The position numbers were made by a program, and so were the translations under genes. Shown here piece by piece: positions 9,462 through 18,045 of a DNA stretch of 56,109 nucleotides; the stretch's first letter is position 1; the number at the start of each line of letters is the position of its first letter. The notes under the pieces were generated by a model. It was given only the letters and a program-made list of their open reading frames with translations. It searched no databases and was not told where the DNA came from. This DNA is from a bacterium (lineage in GTDB: Bacteria > UBP6 > UBA1177), in contig JAGCXM010000044.1 of NCBI GenBank assembly GCA_017961325.1, positions 1 to 56,109 of the forward strand. The letters are read 5' to 3'.

Positions 9462-12400
9462 CTATTTTTTAGTGCAGGAGACATCGTCGAAATAGGTAAG
9501 AAGGCTGTCGTTCTTTGCATCGAAAAGAACGATCTGGACATCGGTGTCATCGGCATTCAGCTTGAAAGCCAAAGTAAGCTTGGTCCAGTCGTTTGAATTG
9601 ATGTTGAACCAGAAGCCCGTTTGCGGGTAGTAGCCGCTGCTGTTGCCTTCAACATTTGTTGAGTAGACTCTGAAACCGGCACTTGCCGCCGTGCCTTTTG
9701 CATAGGCTTCGCATGTATAGTTTCCGGCTGTCAAAGCTATAGACTGGGTCGTAAAGCGTTTATTGTCACTTGTGATACTCTTAAGCATCAGTGCGTGAGT
9801 TCCGGTCCTTACGTTGTCCGTCACTATGCTTACGTTGCTGTCAGAGATATTGGTTTTAGTGCCGTTCCAGTCTGTCATTCCGTTTTCAAAGCTGCCGTTT
9901 CTGATTATCGGAGCCGCTTCGCATTCGTGTGTCGTCGTGTTGCACTCTTCAGTCGTCCCGCAGTCGGAATTGCTTATGCATTTTCCGTCTTTTGCAACGC
10001 AGGTTCCCGTTTCTTTGGAACATTCCTCGTATTCCTCGCATGAAACTCCTTCGCACGGATCGCCGTCAACACATTCATGCGTGGTTGTATCGCAGGTTTC
10101 TTCAGGATCAGGGCAGTCGGCTTTTGAAGCGCAGAAGCCGTATTTTGCTATGCATTCGCCTGTCGCAGGTTCGCATTCTGACCAGCTTGTGTCGCATGTC
10201 GAATTGCCGCAGTTATCGATGACATAATCTTTTGCAAATCTCGGAAGTATCTTGGAATAGCTGAAAGTGTAGGCCAGAACGCCGCTGATTTCGGTAAAAT
10301 GAGTGCCGACAGCGGGATCTTTGAACGAATAAAAGTCATCGTCTACTTTGAGCCCGTTAGCAACGCCGAAAACATGATAAGAATCGGCCTCCTCGGTGAC
10401 ATCTACGTTTTCAACTCTGACTAAAACACCGTTGTAGGTATCTTTCTGACTGCCGCCGTTTTTGACTTTCGCGGGATCGACGGTTACGAAATCCGGAACG
10501 CCCTTGTTTGCCTTGATGATTTCGACGCTTTCAACATTCGCAATCTGAAGCTGGTCGTAATAAGTCATAACTTTTCCGGAAACTCTGACTTTGTCGCCTA
10601 CGTTTACCTCCAAGGTCGATTTGTAGACGTAAATTCCGCTGAACTGTTCTTTCAAAACGGGATCTTGGTCGGCAGGATCTACCTGCATGAAGAAATTGTT
10701 GCTCTTGTAAGCAGTAACGATACCTTCTACCTTTACTGTAGTTCCTTCCGCAATGTTTTTTTGTTTGATTTCATAAATCGTAGTCGCAGCAATATCGCAT
10801 GCATCGCCTATGCCGTTTCCGTCGCTATCTTCCTGATCCGTATTCTTGTCGAACGGGCAGTTGTCGAGCGCATTGAGAATGCCGTCATCGTCCTTATCGG
10901 CAGGATTCGGGGTCTTTTCGCACTCATCGCCTTTTTTAAGCGGACACGGATCGCATGCATCGCCTTTGCCGTCACCGTCAGAATCAGCCTGTTTGTCGTT
11001 ATCTACCGGACGGATCGGGTTAAAAATATCGGGGCAGTTGTCTTCGCTGTCAGCGATTCCGTCACCGTCTTTGTCTCCTTCTTTCGGACCGGAGTAAGGA
11101 CGCGACTCGTCCTGGCTTCTCGTACGCTGCGGCACGCATGTAGGTTCGTTATCCGGAGTTTCGCAGTAGAAAAGTTTATATTGACTGCTGTTGTTGCTCT
11201 GGAACGCAGAGAGGGTCATCCCCGTTTCTTTGACGCACACTTTTTTGTCGGTATCGCAGACGGAAATCGCTTCGCATTCGTTGGCCGTATCAAGCGCAGT
11301 CACGACATTTTCATCGCCGTAGAATACCTGACCGCCTCTCAGAACGAGAGCGACCTTCTTTTCATGTCCGGCGATAACGGCTCTGTAGGGATTTTCCGCA
11401 CCTTTCGCGTCAAAAACGACGATATCGCCGACAAGTCCCGGGCGGATCGCGCCTGTGACGTCGAGGATCCTGAGTGCAGCAGCATTGTTTACGGTTGCCA
11501 TCTGCCAGATTTCATAGTCGGAGAAAGTTTTGTTGAAGTGGTTTTTGTTGAGGTAATCGACGCACGCAAGTTCACGGAGCATGTGCATCGAACCGCTTGC
11601 GACCCAGTCGGTGCCGAGACCGATGAGGACGCCCTGATTCTTGAGCATCGTGACGGGTGCCGTGTTTCCGTAAAGCGAAATATTTGTCCTGGCCGACCAG
11701 ATTATCGCTGTTTTGCTGTCGGCAAGTTCTTTTCCGTCATCAGCGATGATTCCGACGGAGTGGACGAACGCCGAATTTTCCTTCGCGAGGTCGATTCCGC
11801 CATCCTGTCTTCCGGTGAGACAGAGAAATTCGTTTCGGGCAGCTTTGTTGATACCTTCCGAAACATGCGGAAGATAGCAGTCGGCCTGAAGAACGCTCTC
11901 CTTGTCTATTTTGCTGTAACCGCAGCCGCTGTCCAGCATGAATCCGTTCGAATCGCCGAGCGGGAAGGTCTGGTATTGGACATCCATTCCGCCGAGTCCT
12001 AAAGTATCGACGAAATTCTGGTCGATGTTTCTCAAAAATCCCTTTGCGCCGCCGCTTCCGGCAATCGCAAGAGTTCCGGCCATAAGCTGACGAAGTTCCG
12101 CCCATTGCTTCTGTGCCGCAGAAGCACTTCCCGGAACATCGAGTTTCGTGTGACCGTTTTTGCCCCTTCTCCAGTCATGTCTGTGGTCGAATCTTTCGTC
12201 TTTCCAGTCACCCGGCTTGTTGTTGACGTAACCGAGATGATCGTGTCCGTTTATCAAAGCGGGGGTTACTGTCGCACCAGGACAGTTTACGACCGTTGCA
12301 CCGGCAGCCTCTGCCGAGCAGTCGCAGCCTGCGCAGACTATGAACCCGGCTTCAGAAATCAGCACTTCGCCGCCGATATACGCCTTGTTCCCTGAGAGGA

Positions 12401-12830
12401 TGTTTCCTCTGATAAGTTTCGCGCCGTTTCCTGGAGTAACATCGCAGGTTTTGCCCGACAATGCCGGAAGTTCGGCACACTGAACCGTTTCAGGTGCGTC
12501 TTCGGCATCGATCACTGTAGTATCGTTGTCGGTATCGTCTTCATCTTCAGTATCGTTGGTGTCGTCGTTATCGGGTTTGTCGTTATCGGGTTTGTCGGTA
12601 TCACCTTCGTTTTCAGTATCAGCGGTGTCGTCGTTATCAGACTTGTCGGTATCCGTTGCATCGTCTCCATCCGGTTCATCGGTATCGGAAAGTTCATCAC
12701 TATCCGTCTCTTCACTGTCTGTCTGATCGTCGTTGTCGATGATTTCTTCTTCATTTTTTCCGCCGTTGTCATCGCAAGCTGCAAAGAATAGAATCGCAAA
12801 CAGCACAAAAAACGCGAGAAATTTTTTCAT
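9462..12830 (-). CDS. Modular amidohydrolase lipoprotein (TSP3, OB-fold, Cys-rich, carbohydrate-binding-like domains)
   Basis: The start ATG has GGAGG 7 nt upstream. The protein has 1122 residues. A signal peptide ends in a lipobox at FAACDD (Cys about 19), and an Asp/Thr-rich linker runs to about residue 100. An amidohydrolase domain follows at about 110-530. It shows the metal-binding H-x-H in INGHDHLGY, a later metal Asp candidate in [11 protein letters not shown], and a C-terminal [11 protein letters not shown] strand. Thrombospondin type-3 calcium repeats ([16 protein letters not shown]) occupy about 575-665, an OB-fold resembling extracellular nuclease-associated domains about 680-775, and Cys-rich EGF-like repeats about 875-985. 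The last domain ([13 protein letters not shown]) resembles CBM4/9-type carbohydrate-binding modules. The substrate is unknown. Surface exposure is inferred. Confidence 0.85.
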   Translation of the reverse strand: MKKFLAFFVLFAILFFAACDDNGGKNEEEIIDNDDQTDSEETDSDELSDTDEPDGDDATDTDKSDNDDTADTENEGDTDKPDNDKPDNDDTNDTEDEDDTDNDTTVIDAEDAPETVQCAELPALSGKTCDVTPGNGAKLIRGNILSGNKAYIGGEVLISEAGFIVCAGCDCSAEAAGATVVNCPGATVTPALINGHDHLGYVNNKPGDWKDERFDHRHDWRRGKNGHTKLDVPGSASAAQKQWAELRQLMAGTLAIAGSGGAKGFLRNIDQNFVDTLGLGGMDVQYQTFPLGDSNGFMLDSGCGYSKIDKESVLQADCYLPHVSEGINKAARNEFLCLTGRQDGGIDLAKENSAFVHSVGIIADDGKELADSKTAIIWSARTNISLYGNTAPVTMLKNQGVLIGLGTDWVASGSMHMLRELACVDYLNKNHFNKTFSDYEIWQMATVNNAAALRILDVTGAIRPGLVGDIVVFDAKGAENPYRAVIAGHEKKVALVLRGGQVFYGDENVVTALDTANECEAISVCDTDKKVCVKETGMTLSAFQSNNSSQYKLFYCETPDNEPTCVPQRTRSQDESRPYSGPKEGDKDGDGIADSEDNCPDIFNPIRPVDNDKQADSDGDGKGDACDPCPLKKGDECEKTPNPADKDDDGILNALDNCPFDKNTDQEDSDGNGIGDACDIAATTIYEIKQKNIAEGTTVKVEGIVTAYKSNNFFMQVDPADQDPVLKEQFSGIYVYKSTLEVNVGDKVRVSGKVMTYYDQLQIANVESVEIIKANKGVPDFVTVDPAKVKNGGSQKDTYNGVLVRVENVDVTEEADSYHVFGVANGLKVDDDFYSFKDPAVGTHFTEISGVLAYTFSYSKILPRFAKDYVIDNCGNSTCDTSWSECEPATGECIAKYGFCASKADCPDPEETCDTTTHECVDGDPCEGVSCEEYEECSKETGTCVAKDGKCISNSDCGTTEECNTTTHECEAAPIIRNGSFENGMTDWNGTKTNISDSNVSIVTDNVRTGTHALMLKSITSDNKRFTTQSIALTAGNYTCEAYAKGTAASAGFRVYSTNVEGNSSGYYPQTGFWFNINSNDWTKLTLAFKLNADDTDVQIVLFDAKNDSLLTYFDDVSCTKK

Positions 12831-13019
12831 TGTAACCTCCTCATAAAGTTGTAATAAAACAAAAAAACCAAACTAACCATTATAGTAAAAACGCCGGAAA
12901 ATACAAAATTAATTGCAAATGGAGCATCTTTGTCACATCTCTGCGGAAAATTCATCAATTTCTTTAAATTTTCATTATTTATGACATAATCGGGAGTTTT
13001 TGATTTTTCAGAGGTAAAA

Positions 13020-13628
13020 ATGGAAAGGATTTCAGTCCATCTAAACAATCCTGAGCGCAGGGCGGTAGACAAGGCGGCAGGCGTGCTTGAAAGCGGCGGG
13101 GTAGTGCTTGTTCCTGGCGATACGTCGTATCTTCTGGCGGTGAAAATCGGCAAAAAAAACGCTCTTGACAAGCTCAACCGGATAAAACAGACCAAGAAAA
13201 GAAAGTTTTATTCTCTGATTTTCAAGGATCTGAGCGACATTTCACGTTACGCAGACATCGACAACCGCCATTTCAACCTGCTGAAACGCTGTCTGCCGGG
13301 AGCTTACACGTTCATTCTGTCGGCGAGCCGCGAAATTCCGAAAATCATGCTTGAAAACCGTAAAGAAATCGGCATAAGGATTCCGGAAAACCGCTTCTTG
13401 AACGATCTTGTCGAGGCTGTAGGCGAACCAATCGTCGTTTCGACCGCATCGAACGAGGAGGGTGAGGAGTTCTGCGACCCGGATGAAGATGCTCCGGACT
13501 GGCTCGGATTCGTTGATCTTCTTGTCGACGGCGGATATATAGCAATGGATCTCACGACCATCGTCCAGCTTTCTGGAGACGAATACGAAATCGTCCGCGA
13601 AGGCAAGGGAGATGTGGATATTTTTTAG
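13020..13628 (+). CDS. Sua5/YciO/YrdC-family protein (threonylcarbamoyl-AMP synthase-like)
   Basis: The 202-residue protein has a YrdC-like fold. It starts with AAGVLESGGVVLVPGDTSY, then K-x-R-x(6) basic residues (RIKQTKKRKFYSLIF), LPGAYTFIL, and IGIRIPENRFLNDLV. These match the family that makes threonylcarbamoyl-AMP for the t6A37 tRNA modification. The KRKFYSLIF wording is closer to the YciO subgroup, so it may not be the main TsaC enzyme. AGAGG lies 7 nt before the ATG. It starts a short plus-strand operon with the nitroreductase 9 nt downstream, divergent from the modular lipoprotein. Confidence 0.8.
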   Translation: MERISVHLNNPERRAVDKAAGVLESGGVVLVPGDTSYLLAVKIGKKNALDKLNRIKQTKKRKFYSLIFKDLSDISRYADIDNRHFNLLKRCLPGAYTFILSASREIPKIMLENRKEIGIRIPENRFLNDLVEAVGEPIVVSTASNEEGEEFCDPDEDAPDWLGFVDLLVDGGYIAMDLTTIVQLSGDEYEIVREGKGDVDIF

Positions 13629-13637
13629 GAGGAAACA

Positions 13638-14156
13638 ATGAATTTCATCGAACTCGCAAAAAAACGCTACTCGGTGCGCAGCTATTCAAGCAGAAAAGTG
13701 GAAAAGGAAATTCTCAACAAAATTCTCGAAGCAGGAAACATCGCCCCTACTGCCAAAAACCAGCAGCCGCAAAGAATTTACGTTGTAGAGGATACGGCTA
13801 TGCTCGCAAAGCTCGACACTCTGACACCGTGCCGCTACAACGCGCCGACAGTTCTTATTTTTACCTACGACACAGACGACGACTGGAAAAACCCTAATGA
13901 AGCTGGAATTCATTCCGGAATCGAGGACGTCAGCATTGTCGCTACCCACATCATGCTTCAGGCGGCTGAACTCGGGCTCGGAACAACCTGGTGCAATATG
14001 TTCGGAAACACCGCGCTCGAAGAAGCCTTCGACCTCCCGGCAAACGAAAAGTCTGTTCTCTTCATGGATCTCGGCTATGCGGCGGAAGACGCTGAACCGT
14101 CACCCGGGCACACCGAGAAAAAACCTCTTGCCGATACGGTCAGATACCTGAAATAG
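13638..14156 (+). CDS. Nitroreductase-family flavoprotein
   Basis: The 172-residue protein begins FIELAKKRYSVRSY, the N-terminal FMN-binding signature of the family, followed by EAGNIAPTAKNQQP. LGLGTTWCNMF and the C-terminal PGHTEKKPLADTVRYL also fit small nitroreductases. Members reduce nitro compounds, quinones or enones with NAD(P)H. The physiological substrate cannot be told. AGGAGG precedes the ATG, and the gene follows the YrdC-family gene by 9 nt. Confidence 0.9.
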   Translation: MNFIELAKKRYSVRSYSSRKVEKEILNKILEAGNIAPTAKNQQPQRIYVVEDTAMLAKLDTLTPCRYNAPTVLIFTYDTDDDWKNPNEAGIHSGIEDVSIVATHIMLQAAELGLGTTWCNMFGNTALEEAFDLPANEKSVLFMDLGYAAEDAEPSPGHTEKKPLADTVRYLK

Positions 14157-14293
14157 TAAGTCAAAACGAAAAAATCATCTGTTCCGGCAGTTTTTATCAT
14201 CCTGTTTTCCATTTCAAATTTTTAACAAATCCTTTTTAGCGGGAAACGGTAACGCTTTTCAGAGAATTTTTCCGTTCAGAAATGCTTTTCCGC

Positions 14294-14340
14294 TATAATC
14301 CCTCATAATTCCTTTAATTTTACGCAAATTTGGCTATAAT
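14294..14340 (+). promoter_or_regulatory. Two candidate -10 boxes upstream of the ATPase-like/CPBP pair
   Basis: TATAAT occurs at 14294-14299 and again at 14335-14340 in an AT-rich gap of 239 bp. Neither has a strong -35 box; a weak TTTAAT lies about 16 nt before the second. The same GGCTATAAT wording recurs upstream of pepT (16502-16510). Nothing else recognisable was found in this gap. Confidence 0.45.
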
Positions 14341-14395
14341 TTCCCGTTTTGTTTGTGAACGTTTGACATTTTTTTAATAATTTCAGGTGCTTATA

Positions 14396-15799
14396 ATGAG
14401 AAAACTCAATTTTTCGGTTCATTTCTTTCTTTATTCGCTTCTTGCCTACATTTTTTATATTATTTATTTCGTTTTCATAAAAAAGGCTGATTATTTTTTC
14501 GGGCTTTACTACTTTACTCCGGCATATGTATTTGTTTTCATTAAATTATTTTCGACAGGCATTAAAAAATTGTCGTGGGTTGCATCATTTGTTTTTATCC
14601 CTTTTGCAATCTCGGTTTTTCTCACGTTTGCCGATCATCCGTTTCAGGGCTGGGAAGTTTCCGGCTTCATTCCGGTTGCTGTTCTCGCCTCCTATCTTTT
14701 CAAAAGTTCGGGCGGTTCGCCTACGCCGCTCGGAATCAGGGTTCTGCCCAAAATAATAAAGTGGTTTTTCGCTGTTGTACTTGTTTTCGGCGTGATTCAT
14801 TTTATCAAAACCCGTTCAATAAACGACGCTCTTCTTCTTGTCGTTACGCTCTGGACACCCGCTCCGATAGCTGCCGTGACGGCGCTTTTCATCAATTTCA
14901 TAATCACCACGACGGCGGCTTCGGTACTTCTCAACAACATGAAATTTTTCAACAACGAAGCAAAAATTTCGCGCCTGATTTTCGACACGGACGCTTTTCT
15001 GAATGTTCCTCACCTCAGTCTTTCGGGAATCGAAACCGTGCCGGAACTGAAAAAAGAGGATTTCATAAGAATGATTGACAGGCTGAACAAGGCTGCCGCA
15101 GACAATCCGGAACAATCGGAAAACATCAAGAAAAACAAATACTTTTCTCACAGCTTTGAAGACGGAAAAACGCTGACTATGGCTCCTTTGCATTTTCTGG
15201 TTTCTGAAAAACACTGTTCACACGAAGGAATTGAAATTCCGCTCAAAGATACTGACAGCGAATATGTCGCCCTTGCCGAAGACGGTAAAATCATCGGTTA
15301 TTACGCCATAGACAAGGTAAAACCGACTGAAAACGCCGCATTTCTGGAACTTTTCGAAAAAAAATACGGAATAAAATCGGTAATAGTCAACCCTGTGAAG
15401 CCTCAGCTTTGGAAAAGCATCGAAACAAAGAAGTCGTTCGACGAAATCGAACTCACGGAGAGAGATATTGTAATTACCGATAATCACAGGGAAAATATTT
15501 CTTCTTCCATAGAAGCCCGCTGGGGCGGAACCGATATTGTCAAAGGTGACATTTACATCACGAAACCTTTGGTGAAGACGCTCTTTCATTTCATCATCGT
15601 TTCAAGAAAAATCCCTGAAAAAATAGTAAAAGGTGCCGCCGTCTGCTCGATTCCCTTTCTTTTCCAGCTTTTTGCGGCCTCTTTCGACATATCAGCTCCG
15701 CAGATATCTTCGGTCGCGCTCCTGATGTCGTTTTTCATGATCGTAATTTACATTTTTTTCGTCAAGCCTGTGTCTAAAAATTCGCTTTCGGATAAATAG
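14396..15799 (+). CDS. Degenerate P-type-ATPase-like membrane protein lacking catalytic motifs
   Basis: The ATG at 14396 is chosen because AGG lies 8 nt upstream; a GTG three codons earlier is the alternative. The 467-residue protein has N-terminal membrane helices. A helix with TPAP (about residue 154) stands where metal ATPases have CPC. After 43 residues comes LIFDTDAF (Asp about 197), where P-type ATPases have FDKTGT at nearly the same distance. Later, DGKIIGYYAIDKVKPTENA (about 296-314) matches the segment before TGD. GGTDIVKGDIYITK (about 377-390) matches the GTDVAKESADI segment after GDGxND, and two C-terminal helices follow. The KTGT, TGES, TGD and GDGxND motifs are all absent or altered, so ion pumping is unlikely. 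TAG|ATG abutment with the protease gene suggests a joint role. Confidence 0.7.
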   Translation: MRKLNFSVHFFLYSLLAYIFYIIYFVFIKKADYFFGLYYFTPAYVFVFIKLFSTGIKKLSWVASFVFIPFAISVFLTFADHPFQGWEVSGFIPVAVLASYLFKSSGGSPTPLGIRVLPKIIKWFFAVVLVFGVIHFIKTRSINDALLLVVTLWTPAPIAAVTALFINFIITTTAASVLLNNMKFFNNEAKISRLIFDTDAFLNVPHLSLSGIETVPELKKEDFIRMIDRLNKAAADNPEQSENIKKNKYFSHSFEDGKTLTMAPLHFLVSEKHCSHEGIEIPLKDTDSEYVALAEDGKIIGYYAIDKVKPTENAAFLELFEKKYGIKSVIVNPVKPQLWKSIETKKSFDEIELTERDIVITDNHRENISSSIEARWGGTDIVKGDIYITKPLVKTLFHFIIVSRKIPEKIVKGAAVCSIPFLFQLFAASFDISAPQISSVALLMSFFMIVIYIFFVKPVSKNSLSDK

Positions 15800-16441
15800 A
15801 TGAAAGAAAAAAAATACTCGAAACTCATAGTTCCGTTTCTGCTTCTGGCAGCTATATCGGTTCTGTCATTTTATATGAACAAATACCGCATCGGAGCGAG
15901 ACACTTCATCTTTCCGGCGGCACTTTTTGTTCTGCCGCTTGCTTTTGACGGAAAATTCAGGCCTAAAGACATCTCTAAACCCTCAAAAGAAGGTCTTTTT
16001 CTGTTTTTGTGGGTGACTTTGGCGGTTATTGTGTTCTATCCTCCGTTATTTTTCGCATACAATCTCGGTTTCATGCACCGCAACATGGTTACCCCGGCTT
16101 CATCTGAACTCGTGCAGGCCGTGATCAAAGGCTTGATTGCGATTGCTGTTGCCGCGGTACCGGAGGAATTCTTTTTCCGAGGATATCTTCAGGAGCATGT
16201 TTTTGCTGAGTTCGACAGAAAAATTCTGAAAACGGTTTCGCTCAAAAACCTTTTTACCTCAATTCTTTTCGGTCTTGTCCACGCTTTGGCTTTTCTCGAC
16301 GCAACACGCGCGGCGACATTCTTTCCGTCGCTTTTGTTCGGGCTTTTCACCGAAAAGAGCAGGGGACGTATTTTTTACAGTATCTCGTTTCATGTAGTTT
16401 CAAACATTCTGGCGTTCATACTCTGGACTTTCGTAAAATAG
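15800..16441 (+). CDS. CPBP-family intramembrane glutamic protease
   Basis: The 213-residue membrane protein has the three CPBP/Rce1 motifs: EEFFFRG (about residues 121-127), FGLVHAL (about 157) and HVVSN (about 197). The Glu pair and the two His are the expected catalytic or structural residues. In bacteria the family includes CAAX-like proteases, bacteriocin-immunity proteins and the C-terminal-signal-processing 'myxosortases' of Myxococcota. The subgroup here cannot be assigned by eye. Its ATG follows the TAG of the ATPase-like gene directly, so the two are translationally coupled. Confidence 0.88.
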   Translation: MKEKKYSKLIVPFLLLAAISVLSFYMNKYRIGARHFIFPAALFVLPLAFDGKFRPKDISKPSKEGLFLFLWVTLAVIVFYPPLFFAYNLGFMHRNMVTPASSELVQAVIKGLIAIAVAAVPEEFFFRGYLQEHVFAEFDRKILKTVSLKNLFTSILFGLVHALAFLDATRAATFFPSLLFGLFTEKSRGRIFYSISFHVVSNILAFILWTFVK

Positions 16442-16482
16442 AAATGGATAATTTTTCGGTTTGAAACAATATTCCGCATTTT

Positions 16483-16510
16483 TTGTTAAAAATTTAAATC
16501 CGGCTATAAT
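16483..16510 (+). promoter_or_regulatory. Promoter for pepT
   Basis: TTGTTA (16483-16488) and TATAAT (16505-16510) are 16 nt apart, and the ATG of pepT lies 36 nt further on. This is a typical housekeeping sigma-factor promoter. Confidence 0.7.
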
Positions 16511-16546
16511 ACCCCGGTTTTTTTATTAACTTTGATGGAGTCCGTT

Positions 16547-17794
16547 ATGAAAAGAGATCAGTTGGCAGCAAAAATCCTTAATGAAACCAATTTGTTGAAC
16601 CGTTTCTTAGACTACGTTAAAGAAGATACGCAGTCTGTCGAGGAGAGCGAAACCTGTCCTTCTTCGCCGAAAGAGAAAAATCTGGGCAGAAAGCTTGTCG
16701 AAGAGCTTAAATTGCTCGGTCTTGACAATGCCGAAATGGATGAAAACGGCTATGTTTACGCAAAAATGGCTACGAACTGCGGAATCACGAAGAAAGTCGC
16801 TTTCATCGCCCACATGGACGTCGCTCTTGACTGCAAAGGCGAAGGCGTGTGTCCGGTAATCCACGAAAAATACGACGGAACGGTCATTAATCTCAAAGGC
16901 GGAACGGTCATTGATCCGGCTGATACCGAGCATCTTTCGGACTGCATCGGTGACACGATCATCACTTCCGACGGCACGACTCTTCTCGGCGCTGACGACA
17001 AAGCAGGTGTTGCTGCGATCATGTCGATGGTCGAATATCTCGGCAAACATCCCGAAATCAAACATCCCGAAATCAGGATCTGCTTCACGCCCGACGAAGA
17101 GATCGGACGCGGTGTCGACAAAATCAATCTTCAGAAAGTTGACGCTGACTTCGCATACACGCTCGACGGCGGCGCTCCTTATGAAGTAAACTACGAGAAT
17201 TTCAACGCTTTTTCGGCAAAAGTTACACTGCGCGGCGTTTCGATCCATCCCGGATACGCAAAAGACAAAATGGTCAACGCGATCAGATACGCAGGCAAAT
17301 TCATCGATATGCTTCCGAAGACGATGTCTCCTGAAAGAACCTGCGGCAGAGAGCCTTTCATCCACATTGTCGGCATCAGCGGCGGCAGCGAGGAAGTTAC
17401 GGTCAGCATGATCCTCAGAAGTTTCGTTCGCGAAGACATCGAACGCGAAGAGAAGATAATCCTCAACATCATCGAAGTTCTCAAGGCTGAAGAACCGCGT
17501 CTTCAGGTAACGCCCGTTTTCAACGAAAGTTACCTCAACATGTATGAAGTAATGAAGAACAACATGGAAGTTTTCGGCTATGTCAGGAAGGCAATCGAGG
17601 ATCTTGGAGCAGCTCCGGATGTAGAACCCATCCGCGGCGGAACCGACGGTGCAAGACTTTCCTTCATGGGTCTTCCGTGTCCGAACATCTTTGCAGGCGG
17701 CGTAAATTTCCATTCGCAGAAAGAGTGGGTCGCTCTTGAAGACATCGCGCTCGCTTCGGCTGTCACTGTCAAAATCGTTGAAAACGTCAAGTAA
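16547..17794 (+). CDS. pepT: Peptidase T-like M20 metallopeptidase
   Basis: The ATG at 16547 has GGAG 6 nt upstream, while the earlier ATG (16535) contains that ribosome site. The 415-residue protein shows M20 metal ligands: His and Asp in AFIAHMDVA, Asp in LGADDKAG, the Glu pair in FTPDEEIGRG, Asp in YTLDGG, and a C-terminal His in VNFHSQKEW. PIRGGTDGARLSF is typical of peptidase T, an aminotripeptidase that releases the N-terminal residue of tripeptides in the cytoplasm. The gene has its own promoter. With the OPT transporter at 26301-28298 it suggests that the cell uses peptides. Confidence 0.93.
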   Translation: MKRDQLAAKILNETNLLNRFLDYVKEDTQSVEESETCPSSPKEKNLGRKLVEELKLLGLDNAEMDENGYVYAKMATNCGITKKVAFIAHMDVALDCKGEGVCPVIHEKYDGTVINLKGGTVIDPADTEHLSDCIGDTIITSDGTTLLGADDKAGVAAIMSMVEYLGKHPEIKHPEIRICFTPDEEIGRGVDKINLQKVDADFAYTLDGGAPYEVNYENFNAFSAKVTLRGVSIHPGYAKDKMVNAIRYAGKFIDMLPKTMSPERTCGREPFIHIVGISGGSEEVTVSMILRSFVREDIEREEKIILNIIEVLKAEEPRLQVTPVFNESYLNMYEVMKNNMEVFGYVRKAIEDLGAAPDVEPIRGGTDGARLSFMGLPCPNIFAGGVNFHSQKEWVALEDIALASAVTVKIVENVK

Positions 17795-17806
17795 CCAAAA
17801 AAAAAT

Positions 17807-17834
17807 TTGACTTTCAAAAAAAAGTTCCTAAACT
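17807..17834 (+). promoter_or_regulatory. Promoter for the tRNA gene
   Basis: TTGACT (17807-17812) and TAAACT (17829-17834) are 16 nt apart, ending 16 nt before the tRNA. The stretch after the -10 box is GC-rich (ACCCGCCG), the kind of discriminator found in growth-rate-controlled stable-RNA promoters. Confidence 0.7.
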
Positions 17835-17850
17835 ACCCGCCGTCCTGTGT

Positions 17851-17927
17851 GGCGGGATAGCTCAGGTGGCTAGAGCAGCGGACTCATATCCCGCAGGTCG
17901 AGTGTTCGAATCACTCTCCCGCTACCA
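17851..17927 (+). tRNA. tRNA with CAT anticodon (probably elongator Met)
   Basis: The 77-nt sequence folds as a cloverleaf. The acceptor stem GGCGGGA pairs with TCCCGCT, with a G-T first pair as in Bacillus elongator tRNA-Met. The D arm is GCTC..GAGC. The anticodon loop CTCATAT has CAT at 17885-17887, and the T arm is GAGTG-TTCGAAT-CACTC. The 3' CCA is encoded. The innermost anticodon-stem pair is an A-C mismatch. Elongator Met is likelier than Ile(CAT), whose lysidine site cannot be read by eye. A T-run follows (about 17928-17939) and may terminate transcription. Confidence 0.92.
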
Positions 17928-18045
17928 TTTCTTTTTTTTCCCTAAAATTTAGAAGTTTTATTATTTTTTCTTGTTAGTTTTAACGTTATATGCTATTTTT
18001 GTGCGTTTGGTTTTTGGCTTTTTTATATTATTTGGAACTTCGATA

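Noticed and set aside
10665-12002. 445-codon open frame opposite the modular lipoprotein
   Set aside because: It is antisense to conserved amidohydrolase and TSP3 coding sequence, with no ribosome site or recognisable domain.
16607-17713. 368-codon open frame opposite pepT
   Set aside because: The pepT metal ligands are all in the plus frame; the reverse frame is Phe/Val/Asp-rich shadow sequence.
17928-18045. A second tRNA or small RNA after the tRNA gene
   Set aside because: The stretch is T-rich and shows no cloverleaf or stable fold by eye.
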